From: Sandaracinus amylolyticus
Lineage (GTDB): Bacteria; Myxococcota_A; Polyangia; Polyangiales; Sandaracinaceae
DNA length: 64,000 nt
Assembly (NCBI RefSeq): GCF_021631985.1
Contig: NZ_CP070225.1
Coordinates: 4,402,001 to 4,466,000 of the forward strand
Direction: 5' to 3'
Shown: one piece after another, positions 1-12,187 of the stretch
How the letters are laid out: each line of letters begins with the position of its first letter
Position numbering within the stretch: position 1 is the first letter of the stretch
Made by a program: the position numbers and the translations under genes
Notes under the pieces: model-generated
Databases searched by the model: none
Told to the model about the DNA's origin: nothing
Seen by the model: only the letters and a program-made list of their open reading frames with translations

Positions 1-2884
<2,884 letters not shown>

Positions 2885-2890
2885 GCGCCG

Positions 2891-2925
2891 ACTGATTGGC
2901 ACCCTCGCAGAGGGTGCCAATCAGT
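2891..2925 (+). terminator. perfect 15-bp inverted repeat after rpoC
   Basis: The arms at 2891-2905 and 2911-2925 are perfectly complementary around a 5-nt loop, starting 7 nt after the rpoC stop. No T-run follows directly, so it is probably the first half of a tandem terminator or an RNA-end stabilising hairpin. Confidence 0.75.
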
Positions 2926-2932
2926 CGTGAAG

Positions 2933-2964
2933 AGGGTCGCGGGCCGATGGCTCGCGGCCCTTTT
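2933..2964 (+). terminator. intrinsic terminator downstream of rpoC
   Basis: A 12-bp stem (2933-2944 with 2950-2961, including two G-T pairs) with a 5-nt loop runs into TTTT at 2961-2964. Together with the preceding hairpin it forms a tandem terminator between rpoC and the acetyltransferase gene. Confidence 0.75.
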
Positions 2965-2989
2965 CGCTTTGGTGCGCTATGAGCGCGGG

Positions 2990-3613
2990 ATGGAAGCTCC
3001 CGTGTACTCGGTGCGCACCGAGCGGCTCTTGGTGCGCGGATACGAGCCCTCCGACGCGGTGGCGTCGGGCGAGCTCTTGAAGGCGAACCTCGAGCACCTG
3101 CGCTGGATGCCGTGGGCCACGACGGAGGCAACGACCGTCGAGTCGCGGCTCGGGTGGATCCGCCGCGTGCGCGCGGAGCTCGATCGCGGCGGGAGCGATC
3201 TCGTGTACGGGATCTTCGACGCCAGCGGGCGCGAGCTGATGGGCGGCATCGGGCTCCACGCGCGGATCGGTCCGCACGCGCTGGAGATCGGGTACTGGAT
3301 CTCGGCGGCGCACGAGGGACGCGGGTACGTGACCGAAGCGGCGGGCGCGCTGACGCGTGTCGCGTTCGACGTGCATCACGTGGGGCGCGTCGAGATCCAT
3401 TGCGATCCGCGGAACACACGGAGCGCGGCGGTGGCGCGGCGGCTGGGGTACACCCACGACGCGACGCTGCGCCGGCGCACGCTCGATCCCGAGGGGCGAG
3501 AGCGCGACACGATGGTGTGGTCGCTCTTCGCCGACGAGCTCCGGCGGAGCGCGGCGTCGAAGGTGGGGTACGAGGCGTTCGACGCGCTCGAGAGGTCCGT
3601 CGCGCGTGGCTGA
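2990..3613 (+). CDS. GNAT-family N-acetyltransferase (RimJ/RimL type)
   Basis: A predicted cytoplasmic acetyl-CoA-dependent acetyltransferase of about 207 residues, matching the size of RimJ/RimL-like enzymes that acetylate protein N-termini or small amines. The N-terminal RTERLLVRGYEPSDA is typical of the family. The acetyl-CoA pyrophosphate loop reads HEGRGYVTEA, and IHCDPRNTRSAAVARRLGY is the usual C-terminal signature. I chose the ATG at 2990 because the longer upstream frame runs through the rpoC terminator. The substrate cannot be told from sequence. The gene stands alone between rpoC and the cytochrome b gene. Confidence 0.88.
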   Translation: MEAPVYSVRTERLLVRGYEPSDAVASGELLKANLEHLRWMPWATTEATTVESRLGWIRRVRAELDRGGSDLVYGIFDASGRELMGGIGLHARIGPHALEIGYWISAAHEGRGYVTEAAGALTRVAFDVHHVGRVEIHCDPRNTRSAAVARRLGYTHDATLRRRTLDPEGRERDTMVWSLFADELRRSAASKVGYEAFDALERSVARG

Positions 3614-3688
3614 GATGTCACGTCACGAAGTGCTGGCACGTCATCCAGGTAGAGCCCATCCTCGGGCCGATTTCGACGAGGTGTCGCC

Positions 3689-4366
3689 GTGCAGGCCGTA
3701 TCGCTCCGCGCTCGTTCGCTCTCGACGTCGCTCTTCCTGAAGACGCTCCTCGCGCTGAGCGGCGCGGGGTGGTTCTTCTTCCTGCTCAACCACCTGTACT
3801 CGAACCTGCACCTGTTCCTCGGGCGCGATGCGTTCAACGGGTACTACGACGCGCTGAAGGAGAGCCCCGCGATGCTCTGGGGTATCCGTGGCGTGCTGAT
3901 CGCGGGCATCGTGGTGCACGTCGGGACGTCGATCGTGATCACGCGGCGCAGCCTCGAGTCCCGGCCGCAGCGTTATCACGTGAAGAAGGACGTGGTGACG
4001 ACGTACGCGGCGCGGACGATGCGCTGGACGGGCCCGATCGTCGGGCTCTACCTCGTCTATCACATCCTCCATCTGACGGTCGGCGCGGCGATGCCCGCGG
4101 GGCTCGCGCACGATCCGCACGACTACTACGGCAACGTGGTGCGCAGCTTCCAGGTGCCGTGGGTCGCGGCGTTCTACGTGGTCGCGAACGGCGCGCTGAC
4201 GGTCCACCTCGCGCACGGGGTGTCGAGCCTGTTCCAGACGCTCGGGCTCGTGGACCCGCAGGTCGACAAGACGCGCAACGTGGTCGCGATCGCGCTGGCC
4301 GCGCTGGTGTGCGTGGGGTTCGCGTCGATGCCGATCGCGGTGTGGGCGGGCGTGCTGGTGCCCTGA
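3689..4366 (+). CDS. sdhC: succinate dehydrogenase/fumarate reductase cytochrome b subunit, SdhC (b558) family
   Basis: A predicted five-helix membrane anchor that binds heme b and passes electrons between the flavoprotein/iron-sulfur subunits and quinone. The 225 residues contain hydrophobic segments near 18-35, 65-85, 115-135, 160-180 and 205-222. Histidines sit at helix ends (LLNHLYSNLHLF, LVYHILHLTVG, VHLAHGVSSLFQ), as expected for heme ligation in the b558 family. The start is a GTG at 3689 preceded by a GAGG-like ribosome site. Unusually, the sdhA and sdhB genes that normally follow are absent; a kelch-like lipoprotein comes next. Family assignment is good, but membership of complex II is inferred. 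Confidence 0.85.
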   Translation: MQAVSLRARSLSTSLFLKTLLALSGAGWFFFLLNHLYSNLHLFLGRDAFNGYYDALKESPAMLWGIRGVLIAGIVVHVGTSIVITRRSLESRPQRYHVKKDVVTTYAARTMRWTGPIVGLYLVYHILHLTVGAAMPAGLAHDPHDYYGNVVRSFQVPWVAAFYVVANGALTVHLAHGVSSLFQTLGLVDPQVDKTRNVVAIALAALVCVGFASMPIAVWAGVLVP

Positions 4367-4429
4367 AGCGGCGCCGGTTGCGACGACGAGCGCAACCGAG
4401 CAAGACAGCGCGCGATGGGGGCCGTCGCC

Positions 4430-7141
4430 ATGCAGAATCGCGCGTTGGTGTTGGGTGTGCTCGCGTGCATCGCGAGCGCTTGTGACGATCGAGTTCGCTG
4501 CGGGGACCTCGAGTACGACCCAGACGAAGAACGGTGTGCGTGTCCGGCAGGAACCGAGTTCGTCTGCCTGGGCGAGGAGATGTGCACGTGCGCCGCGGTC
4601 AGCGACGCGGGTGTCGACGCTGCCGTTCCGAGCTCGCCGGTCATCGAGATCGCGCCCGCCGCGCCGCGTACGGATGACGCGTTGATCGCATCGATCGTCG
4701 AGCCGAGCGTCGACGCCGACGGCGCAGAGGTTCGTTACGAGTACCGCTGGTTGCGGAACGACCTCGATGCCGAGGTCTCCAGTGAACGTGTCGAGCCCGA
4801 CGTCACGTCCCGGGGCGATCGCTGGACTGTCGAGGTCACTCCGGTGGCGCTCGACGGGCGGCGCGGCGCGCCAGGACGGGCCTCGGTGACGATTGCGAAT
4901 ACCGCACCGACGCTACGGAGCGTCGGCCTGAGCCACTATCGACCGGTCGAAGGTGACACGCTCGAGGGGCTGCCCACCAGCGCTCGCGACGCCGACGGCG
5001 ATACGCTGACCATCTCGTATCGATGGCGTGTCGATGCCACCGAGCTGCCGAACACGACCCGACAGCTACGGCTCGCCGGTGCGAGCCTGACGGCGGGTGC
5101 GATGGTCTACGTCGAGGCGCGAGCGTCGGACGGTGAGCTCGAGTCCAATGTGGTTGCCGCGGGCCCTGCGGTGATCGTGCCGAACACGACACGTTGGATC
5201 CAGCACTGGCCCGACCGCGCGCGGATCGATTTCGCGAGCTTCGATCCGCATCACGGCAGGATGCTGATCCAGACGATGGCGGAGACGTCGATTCCGGCTC
5301 AGCTGTGGGAGCACGTTCCTCACGACGATCGCTTCGTGCAGTTGCGCCCGACCGGAGCGCCTCCTCGCGTGGAGTTCTCGCCACGCGCATGGGATCGGCG
5401 TCACCGGCGCCTGCTCGTCCTGCAGGTCCACGCGGGAGACTCTCGGCTCAAAGTGTTCGCGCTCGACGTCGCGACTCGCGGCGCAGAGTCATGGCGCGAG
5501 CTCACGGTCGCTGGCGGCGACGCGCTCATGGGTGCCGTGCTCGGGCTCAGCGTCGTGATCGACGAGAGGCGGGATCGCGCGCTGTTCGCCGCCCGGGCGG
5601 CGGACGACCAGCCGGTCGAGCTCTGGTCGCTGGGCCTCGGCGGGCCCGACCTCACGCTCGAGCGTGTCGCGCAGGACCAACCGACAGATGCGCTCTTCGG
5701 AGCGTGGGTCATCAGCGAGGACGGTGCGCGGGCGTACGTGCTCGGCGGCGGTGACTTGGCGGCCTCGAGGGCCAGTGACCGCGTGCACGTCGTGGACCTC
5801 GCGAACCCGAGCGGCGGCCTCGTCGAGACGGAGGCGCGCTTGCCGTTGCCGATGCTGGCTCCTATCGCCGCACGTGGTCGCGAGGATCGCGTGGTCTTCG
5901 GCGCCGGCATCGGCGAAGGGGCCACCGCGGCCGGGCTCTGGACGTTGACACTGGCGGACCTCGCGGTCGCGCCGGTCGTTGCCACCGTCGGCCGGCCCTC
6001 GCGAGTTCTCGGATGGATTGGTCACGACGACGAGGACGACCGATTTCTGCTGGTCCCGGGCCGACGCTCGCTGTTCGCGCATGCGGAGTACGAGCTGTTC
6101 GCGTTGTCGTCGAACGCGACCGCAGCGACGAACGTGCACGTGTTCGGCGCGACCGTCCCGACGCCGACGTTCTCGAGCATCGCAGGCGTCGTCGGGCCGG
6201 ACATCGTTCTGTTCGGTGGCGCCGACCTCCAGCGGACGCCGACGTCGGAGCTCTGGGCGTTCAGCGCCGGCTCGTTCAATGGATTCCGTCCGGTCGACGC
6301 GAGCCCCGATCCCGTCGCGGGTCGTCCGGAGGCGCGCTACGCGGCCAGCTTCCAGAGCTTCGGAGAGGTCTTCGGATTCTCCGGAGGTCGTACGGGTGCG
6401 GGCACGTTCGCGGATTCGACGACGTGGGTCCTGCGCGGCTCGCAATGGATCGCGCGACAGCTCGCGGGGACGCCGACTGCAGCTCATGCGCGTGCGGACG
6501 GGATCTTCTTCGATTCGAACGCGAACAGGTGTGGTGGTGATCTCGCGGTCTTCGGTGGCGTCTCGGCGAGCGAGGCGGCGACCGGCGACGTCAGTCTGAT
6601 GAACTGCGAGCACGAAGACTCGGGCTGCACCTGGACGACGCTGGCGACAGCTGGGACACCCCCGAGCCCCCGGACTGCGGCAGCGATCTTCGCAATCGAT
6701 GCGAACTCGAGCACGTTCGTCGTGGTGGGAGGTGCGCCGCATTCCGCCGAGCTCGACGCGTTCGAGCTCGGGACGTGCAGCACTCCGCCGCGCTGGACCG
6801 AGCTCGCGATCGAGGGCGACATCCCCGCGCCGCGGAGCGGCCACACGATCACGACGGGACCTTCGCTGATGTTCGGCGGGCAGCTCTCCGAGGGCTACAC
6901 GAACGAGCTGTATCTCGTCGAGTCGGCAGCCGGGGCCGTTCGCTTCACGCGGCTGCAGCCCGCGACCGATGGCGACGGTGCGCCGCTCGGTCGCGCGCTG
7001 CACGTCGCGGTCGCAGGGTCCAACGTGATCGCCGGCGTGCCGGAGCGGATCTTCGTCTACGGTGGCGCGCGAGGACGCGCGGCCTGGTCGGACGACGTGC
7101 GCGTGCTCGGTGATTTCTGGGAGCTGCGCCTCGTGCGGTGA
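4430..7141 (+). CDS. large lipoprotein with kelch-like beta-propeller repeats
   Basis: An exported lipoprotein of about 903 residues. It starts MQNRALVLGVLACIASAC; the lipobox cysteine of ASAC would be residue 18. A short Cys-rich segment follows (CGDLEYDPDEERCACPAGTE), then Ig/PKD-like stretches (TVEVTPVALDGRRGAPG, SYRWRVDATELP), then repeated kelch-type blades with motifs such as VLGGGD, LFGGADL, GFSGGRTG, VVGGAPHSA and MFGGQLSEG near the C-terminus. Such proteins sit on the cell surface or in the periplasm and bind partners or glycans; no catalytic motif is visible. A second ATG five codons upstream (4415) is less likely because it separates the charged n-region from the hydrophobic core. 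The function is unknown. Confidence 0.8.
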   Translation: MQNRALVLGVLACIASACDDRVRCGDLEYDPDEERCACPAGTEFVCLGEEMCTCAAVSDAGVDAAVPSSPVIEIAPAAPRTDDALIASIVEPSVDADGAEVRYEYRWLRNDLDAEVSSERVEPDVTSRGDRWTVEVTPVALDGRRGAPGRASVTIANTAPTLRSVGLSHYRPVEGDTLEGLPTSARDADGDTLTISYRWRVDATELPNTTRQLRLAGASLTAGAMVYVEARASDGELESNVVAAGPAVIVPNTTRWIQHWPDRARIDFASFDPHHGRMLIQTMAETSIPAQLWEHVPHDDRFVQLRPTGAPPRVEFSPRAWDRRHRRLLVLQVHAGDSRLKVFALDVATRGAESWRELTVAGGDALMGAVLGLSVVIDERRDRALFAARAADDQPVELWSLGLGGPDLTLERVAQDQPTDALFGAWVISEDGARAYVLGGGDLAASRASDRVHVVDLANPSGGLVETEARLPLPMLAPIAARGREDRVVFGAGIGEGATAAGLWTLTLADLAVAPVVATVGRPSRVLGWIGHDDEDDRFLLVPGRRSLFAHAEYELFALSSNATAATNVHVFGATVPTPTFSSIAGVVGPDIVLFGGADLQRTPTSELWAFSAGSFNGFRPVDASPDPVAGRPEARYAASFQSFGEVFGFSGGRTGAGTFADSTTWVLRGSQWIARQLAGTPTAAHARADGIFFDSNANRCGGDLAVFGGVSASEAATGDVSLMNCEHEDSGCTWTTLATAGTPPSPRTAAAIFAIDANSSTFVVVGGAPHSAELDAFELGTCSTPPRWTELAIEGDIPAPRSGHTITTGPSLMFGGQLSEGYTNELYLVESAAGAVRFTRLQPATDGDGAPLGRALHVAVAGSNVIAGVPERIFVYGGARGRAAWSDDVRVLGDFWELRLVR

Positions 7142-7152
7142 GCGACATGACA

Positions 7153-7182
7153 AACGGCTCGGCGCGATCGCGCCGAGCCGTT
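7153..7182. terminator. perfect 30-bp palindrome between convergent lipoprotein genes
   Basis: Positions 7153-7167 and 7168-7182 are exact reverse complements with no spacer. They begin 12 nt after the plus-strand stop and end 22 nt before the minus-strand stop. It probably serves as a bidirectional terminator. Confidence 0.75.
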
Positions 7183-7203
7183 CTCACCACGTTCCGCGAG
7201 CTC

Positions 7204-9492
7204 TCACAGCTCCGTATACGGGGCTCGGTCGGCGACGTAGCTCAGATAGAGCCACCAGCCGTCCATGCCCATGTGCGTATCGCGGTCGCCTCGCGTCGGC
7301 GCCGCCTGCGAGCAGTTATTCATGCCGCCGCGGAAGAGCGCAGAGAGGGGGCGGTTGTCGATCGCCGCCTGCCCCGTCGTGCCCGGCGGAATGACGATCC
7401 CGTCCGCGACTGCGACCGGCAGGAACCCGCGAATGAGCCCGTTCGTGATCGCACTCGCGGGATTGCCGGACCAGCGACCCGCGATGCGCGTGTCACTCAG
7501 GGTGATCGGAATGCCTGCGAGATTGATCGTGAGCTCACCGATGTCGGCGGTGAAGCACGCGGCTCCCGCCGCTGCGGTCGTGGACGCGACTGCGGGTGAG
7601 TAGCCGCCCGTCGTGCCATCCAGCGCCTGGAGGCAGACCATCGGCGATCCGTAGCTGCTCACCGGGCCGGAAGACCGATCGGCGCCCGCCGGGAGCGTGC
7701 ACATCGTCGAAGAGAGCGGGGCAGTGCAATCCGGCATTACGACGTGTCCGGTGGTGCTGCTGCCCGCCGCCTGCGCGAGCGGCGTGAACGCGACCAGGAG
7801 ATTGAGGTCGAGCTCTCCATCGGCGCTCGGCGACGTATCGGTCGTCAGCCGCGTCTGGATCAGAGGATTCACGCCCTGTTGGCCGAACAGGTCGAGGTTC
7901 GTGATGTCGAGACACCCGAGCACGTTCGCGAATGCGTGCGGGTCGAGCAGGTCCATGTCGCGAACCCGGAAGCCGGTGGGAACGACCTCGGTGGTGCACG
8001 TGGCGCTGCAGCCGTCGCCGTTCGCCGTGTTTCCGTCGTCGCAGGTCTCGGGCGCGGTGATCACGCCGTCGCCGCAGCGCCGCGGACAGTCGCTGTCGTT
8101 GCCGATGTTCGCGCCCGTCGGGCAGCAGCCGTCGCCCGCCGCCGGGGTCGTGATCGGCGGATAAGTGCACGCCGCGCTGCAGGTGCCGGCGTTCACGAGC
8201 GTGTCGGTCGTGCAGACCATTCCGTCGCTGCACGTCGTCGGGCACGCGCCCGCGCCGCTGGCGATCGCGGTGTCGCACGCCTCGCTCGGCGAGCGCACGC
8301 CGTCACCGCAGCGCACCGGGCAGTCGTTGTCGGTCGCGATGGTCGCGCCGGGCGGGCAGCAGCCATCCGACGGTGCGGGCGCGGTGATCGCGGGATACGA
8401 GCACGTGGCAGCGCAGGTGCCGGCGCCCGTGAGCACGTCGCGCGTGCAGCTCATGCCGTCGGTGCACGTCGTCGGGCAGCGGCCCGCGCCCGACGTGATG
8501 CCGGTGTCGCACGCCTCGCCGCCGCTCACGACGCCGTCGCCGCACGTCGCGGTGCAGTCGGAGTCGTTCGCGATCGTCGCGCCCGGCGGGCAGCAGCCGT
8601 CGCCGTTCGCCGGCAAGGTGATTGCGGTCGAGGTGCAGGTCGCGGCGCAGGTGCCCGCGTTGACGAGCATGTCGGTCGTGCAGGCCGCGCCGTCGTTGCA
8701 GGTCGTCGGGCACGCGCCCGCGCCCGACGTGATGCCGGTGTCGCAGGCCTCGCCGGCCGAGACGACGCCGTCACCGCACGCGATCGCGCAGTCGGGGTCG
8801 TTCGCGAGGGTCGCGCCGGGAGGACAGCACGAGTCCGCCGCGCCGGGCGTCGTGATCGGCGTGTTCGTGCAGACCGCGTCGCAGGTGCCGCCCCCGGTGA
8901 GCGAGTCCGTGGTGCAGCTCATGCTGTCGTCACACGACGCCGGGCAGGCGCCCACCGTGCCGCTCGCAATCGCGGTGTCGCACGCCTCGGTGCCGGTCAC
9001 GAAGCCGTCGCCGCACGAGCCCGCGCAGTCGTTGTCGGTCGACGCGTTCGCATCGGGCGGACAGCAGCCGTCGTCATCCGCGGCAGCCGTGATGTCGCCG
9101 TGGACGCACTCGACGGAGCAATCGGTGCCCGACAGCGTGTCGCTGGTGCACGCCATGCCGTCGTCGCAGTCGGTCGGGCAAGCGCCCTCTTCGCCCTCGC
9201 CGATGCCGGTGTCGCAGAGCTCGCCGGTGCCGACGACGCCATCGCCGCACTCGAGCTCGCACGCCGCCGAGCATCCATCCCCGGCCAGGCGCCCGCCGTC
9301 GTCGCACTCCTCGCCGTCATCGACGGTGCCGTCGCCGCACCGACCAGTGGACGGCCCCGAATCGCTGCGCACCTGCGCGTCGGTCCCCACCGACGCGTCT
9401 CCGGGATCCCCTCCGTCGTCGTCGCCGCACCCGACTGTAGCGAGCGCGAGCGCGAGCACGACGGCACCCATCGCATTCGATCGACTTCTCAT
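7204..9492 (-). CDS. lipoprotein with five ~78-residue cysteine-rich repeats
   Basis: A surface lipoprotein of 762 residues. The N-terminus MRSRSNAMGAVVLALALATV is followed by the lipobox GC (Cys22) and an Asp/Gly/Ser linker. Residues about 81-470 hold five tandem repeats. Each begins CGDG, passes through E-x-CDT, ACPxxCxDxMxCTxD and CxxxC, and ends DGCCPPxATxxxDxDC, so the cysteines are strictly periodic. A final half repeat (CGDGVITAPETCDDGNTANG) matches the myxobacterial Cys-rich DUF4215-like repeat. The C-terminal 240 residues are not recognised. The ATG at 9492 has an AGGGGG ribosome site upstream; a GTG one codon earlier is possible. The repeats may be disulfide-braced and metal-binding (inference). 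Confidence 0.8.
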   Translation of the reverse strand: MRSRSNAMGAVVLALALATVGCGDDDGGDPGDASVGTDAQVRSDSGPSTGRCGDGTVDDGEECDDGGRLAGDGCSAACELECGDGVVGTGELCDTGIGEGEEGACPTDCDDGMACTSDTLSGTDCSVECVHGDITAAADDDGCCPPDANASTDNDCAGSCGDGFVTGTEACDTAIASGTVGACPASCDDSMSCTTDSLTGGGTCDAVCTNTPITTPGAADSCCPPGATLANDPDCAIACGDGVVSAGEACDTGITSGAGACPTTCNDGAACTTDMLVNAGTCAATCTSTAITLPANGDGCCPPGATIANDSDCTATCGDGVVSGGEACDTGITSGAGRCPTTCTDGMSCTRDVLTGAGTCAATCSYPAITAPAPSDGCCPPGATIATDNDCPVRCGDGVRSPSEACDTAIASGAGACPTTCSDGMVCTTDTLVNAGTCSAACTYPPITTPAAGDGCCPTGANIGNDSDCPRRCGDGVITAPETCDDGNTANGDGCSATCTTEVVPTGFRVRDMDLLDPHAFANVLGCLDITNLDLFGQQGVNPLIQTRLTTDTSPSADGELDLNLLVAFTPLAQAAGSSTTGHVVMPDCTAPLSSTMCTLPAGADRSSGPVSSYGSPMVCLQALDGTTGGYSPAVASTTAAAGAACFTADIGELTINLAGIPITLSDTRIAGRWSGNPASAITNGLIRGFLPVAVADGIVIPPGTTGQAAIDNRPLSALFRGGMNNCSQAAPTRGDRDTHMGMDGWWLYLSYVADRAPYTEL
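8085..9255 (-). repeat. five tandem ~234-bp coding repeats
   Basis: This is the DNA encoding the Cys-rich repeats of the lipoprotein at 7204-9492. Unit length is close to 78 codons. The units are diverged but keep the GCAGCAGCC-type block encoding CCPP at each junction, indicating expansion by duplication within the gene. Boundaries are approximate. Confidence 0.7.
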
Positions 9493-9565
9493 CACGACCC
9501 CCTTCCCCTGCCAAAGAGCAAGCTGCGCAGGCAGCGTACACGGGGTCGAAATCGAACTGAAATCG

Positions 9566-9612
9566 GGTCAATGACCTGGGGTCACTTGCCCCCGTCTATG
9601 AATGACGGTTCA
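9566..9612. promoter_or_regulatory. candidate operators upstream of the acyl-CoA dehydrogenase gene
   Basis: Three GGTCA/TGACC half-sites stand in a row at 9566-9584 (GGTCA-A-TGACC-TGG-GGTCA). Then TGAATGACGGTTCA at 9599-9612 resembles half of the TGAATGA/TCATTCA operators bound by Bacillus FadR-type TetR regulators of fatty-acid degradation. Regulation by such a protein is inference; no regulator gene is nearby. Confidence 0.35.
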
Positions 9613-9635
9613 GTCGGTGATAGGCTCGCCGCGCC

Positions 9636-10778
9636 ATGACCTACCTGTTCGAGACCGAGGAGCACGCCGCGCTTCGCGCGCAGGTGCGTCGCTGGGCCCA
9701 GAGCGAGATCGCGCCGCACGCGGATCACTGGGAAGAAGAAGAGGAATTCCCGGTCGAGCTCTACCGGCGCGCGGGCGCCGCGGGGGTGCTCGGCACCGGC
9801 TATCCCGAGGCGGTCGGCGGGAGCGGCGGCGACGTGACCCACGTGGTCGTCGCGGCCGAGGAGATGATCCTCGCGGGCCGCAGCGTGGGCACGACGGTCG
9901 GGCTCGGGTCCCACGGGATCGCGCTGCCGCCGATCGTGCACTCGGGCACCGATGCGCAGAAGGAGCGCTTCGTCGCGCCGACGCTGCGCGGCGAGCTGAT
10001 CTCGGCGCTCGCGATCACCGAGCCCGGCGGGGGCAGCGACGTGGCGTCGCTCCGGACGCGCGCGGCGCGCGACGGCGACTTCTACGTGGTGAACGGGAGC
10101 AAGACGTTCATCACGTCGGGCGCTCGCGCGGACTTCGTCACTGCCGCGGTGCGCACCGGAGGGCCCGGGCACGGCGGCGTGTCGCTGCTGATCATCGAGT
10201 CGCGCACGCCCGGCTTCCACGTGTCGAAGAAGCTCAAGAAGACCGGCTGGTGGGCGAGCGACACCGCCGAGCTGACGTTCGAGGACTGCCGCGTTCCGGC
10301 CGAGAACCTCGTGGGGATCGAGAACGCGGGGTTCATCTCGATCATGATGAACTTCGCGCAAGAGCGGCTCTTGCTCGCGTCGCAGTGTGTCGCGATCTCG
10401 GAGCTCGCTTATCGCGAGTCGATTCGATATGCGAAGGAGCGAGTCGCGTTCGGCAAGTCGATCTCCGGATTCCAGGTGATCCGACACAAGCTCGCCGACA
10501 TGGCATCGCGCATCGCGGCGGCGCGCGCGCTGACGGGCGAGCTCGCGGTGCGTCACGCGAAGGGCGAGCAGGTGCCCGCCCTCGCGGCGATGGCGAAGAA
10601 CGTCGCGACCGACGCGTGCTCGTTCGTCTGCGACCAAGCGGTGCAGATCCACGGCGGCATGGGCTACATGCGCGAGGTGCTCGTCGAGCGCCTCTATCGC
10701 GATGCGCGCCTCTATCCGATCGGCGGCGGGACTCGAGAGATCATGAACGAGATCATCTCGAAGGCCGAAGGCTACTGA
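9636..10778 (+). CDS. acyl-CoA dehydrogenase, long-chain (LCAD)-like
   Basis: An FAD-dependent enzyme of 380 residues that introduces the 2,3-double bond in acyl-CoA during beta-oxidation. It contains ALAITEPGGGSDVASLRTRA (FAD/substrate signature), the KTFITSG segment, and VQIHGGMGYMREVLVERLYRD near the end. The usual C-terminal catalytic glutamate of MCAD/SCAD (YEGT) is replaced by Gly (PIGGGTREIM). Glu243 in NFAQERLLLA takes the place of the base found there in LCAD and isovaleryl-CoA dehydrogenase, so the enzyme should be active and LCAD/IVD-like. The start is the ATG at 9636. It converges on the thymidine phosphorylase gene with only 3 nt between stops. The chain-length preference is unknown. 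Confidence 0.92.
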   Translation: MTYLFETEEHAALRAQVRRWAQSEIAPHADHWEEEEEFPVELYRRAGAAGVLGTGYPEAVGGSGGDVTHVVVAAEEMILAGRSVGTTVGLGSHGIALPPIVHSGTDAQKERFVAPTLRGELISALAITEPGGGSDVASLRTRAARDGDFYVVNGSKTFITSGARADFVTAAVRTGGPGHGGVSLLIIESRTPGFHVSKKLKKTGWWASDTAELTFEDCRVPAENLVGIENAGFISIMMNFAQERLLLASQCVAISELAYRESIRYAKERVAFGKSISGFQVIRHKLADMASRIAAARALTGELAVRHAKGEQVPALAAMAKNVATDACSFVCDQAVQIHGGMGYMREVLVERLYRDARLYPIGGGTREIMNEIISKAEGY

Positions 10779-10781
10779 CCT

Positions 10782-12164
<1,383 letters not shown>

Positions 12165-12187
12165 GATCTTCGTGGTTCTCGTGACGT

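Noticed and set aside
2896-2911. TGGCAC followed by a spacer, resembling a sigma-54 promoter half
   Set aside because: The downstream TTGC element is missing and the bases are part of the perfect rpoC terminator hairpin.
5489-7153. Minus-strand 554-codon frame opposite the kelch-like lipoprotein
   Set aside because: Arg-rich low-complexity translation with no motif; the plus frame has lipobox and propeller repeats.
10737-10778. Acyl-CoA dehydrogenase judged inactive because the C-terminal YEGT glutamate is missing
   Set aside because: LCAD and isovaleryl-CoA dehydrogenases use a glutamate on another helix, and Glu243 in NFAQERLLLA occupies that place.
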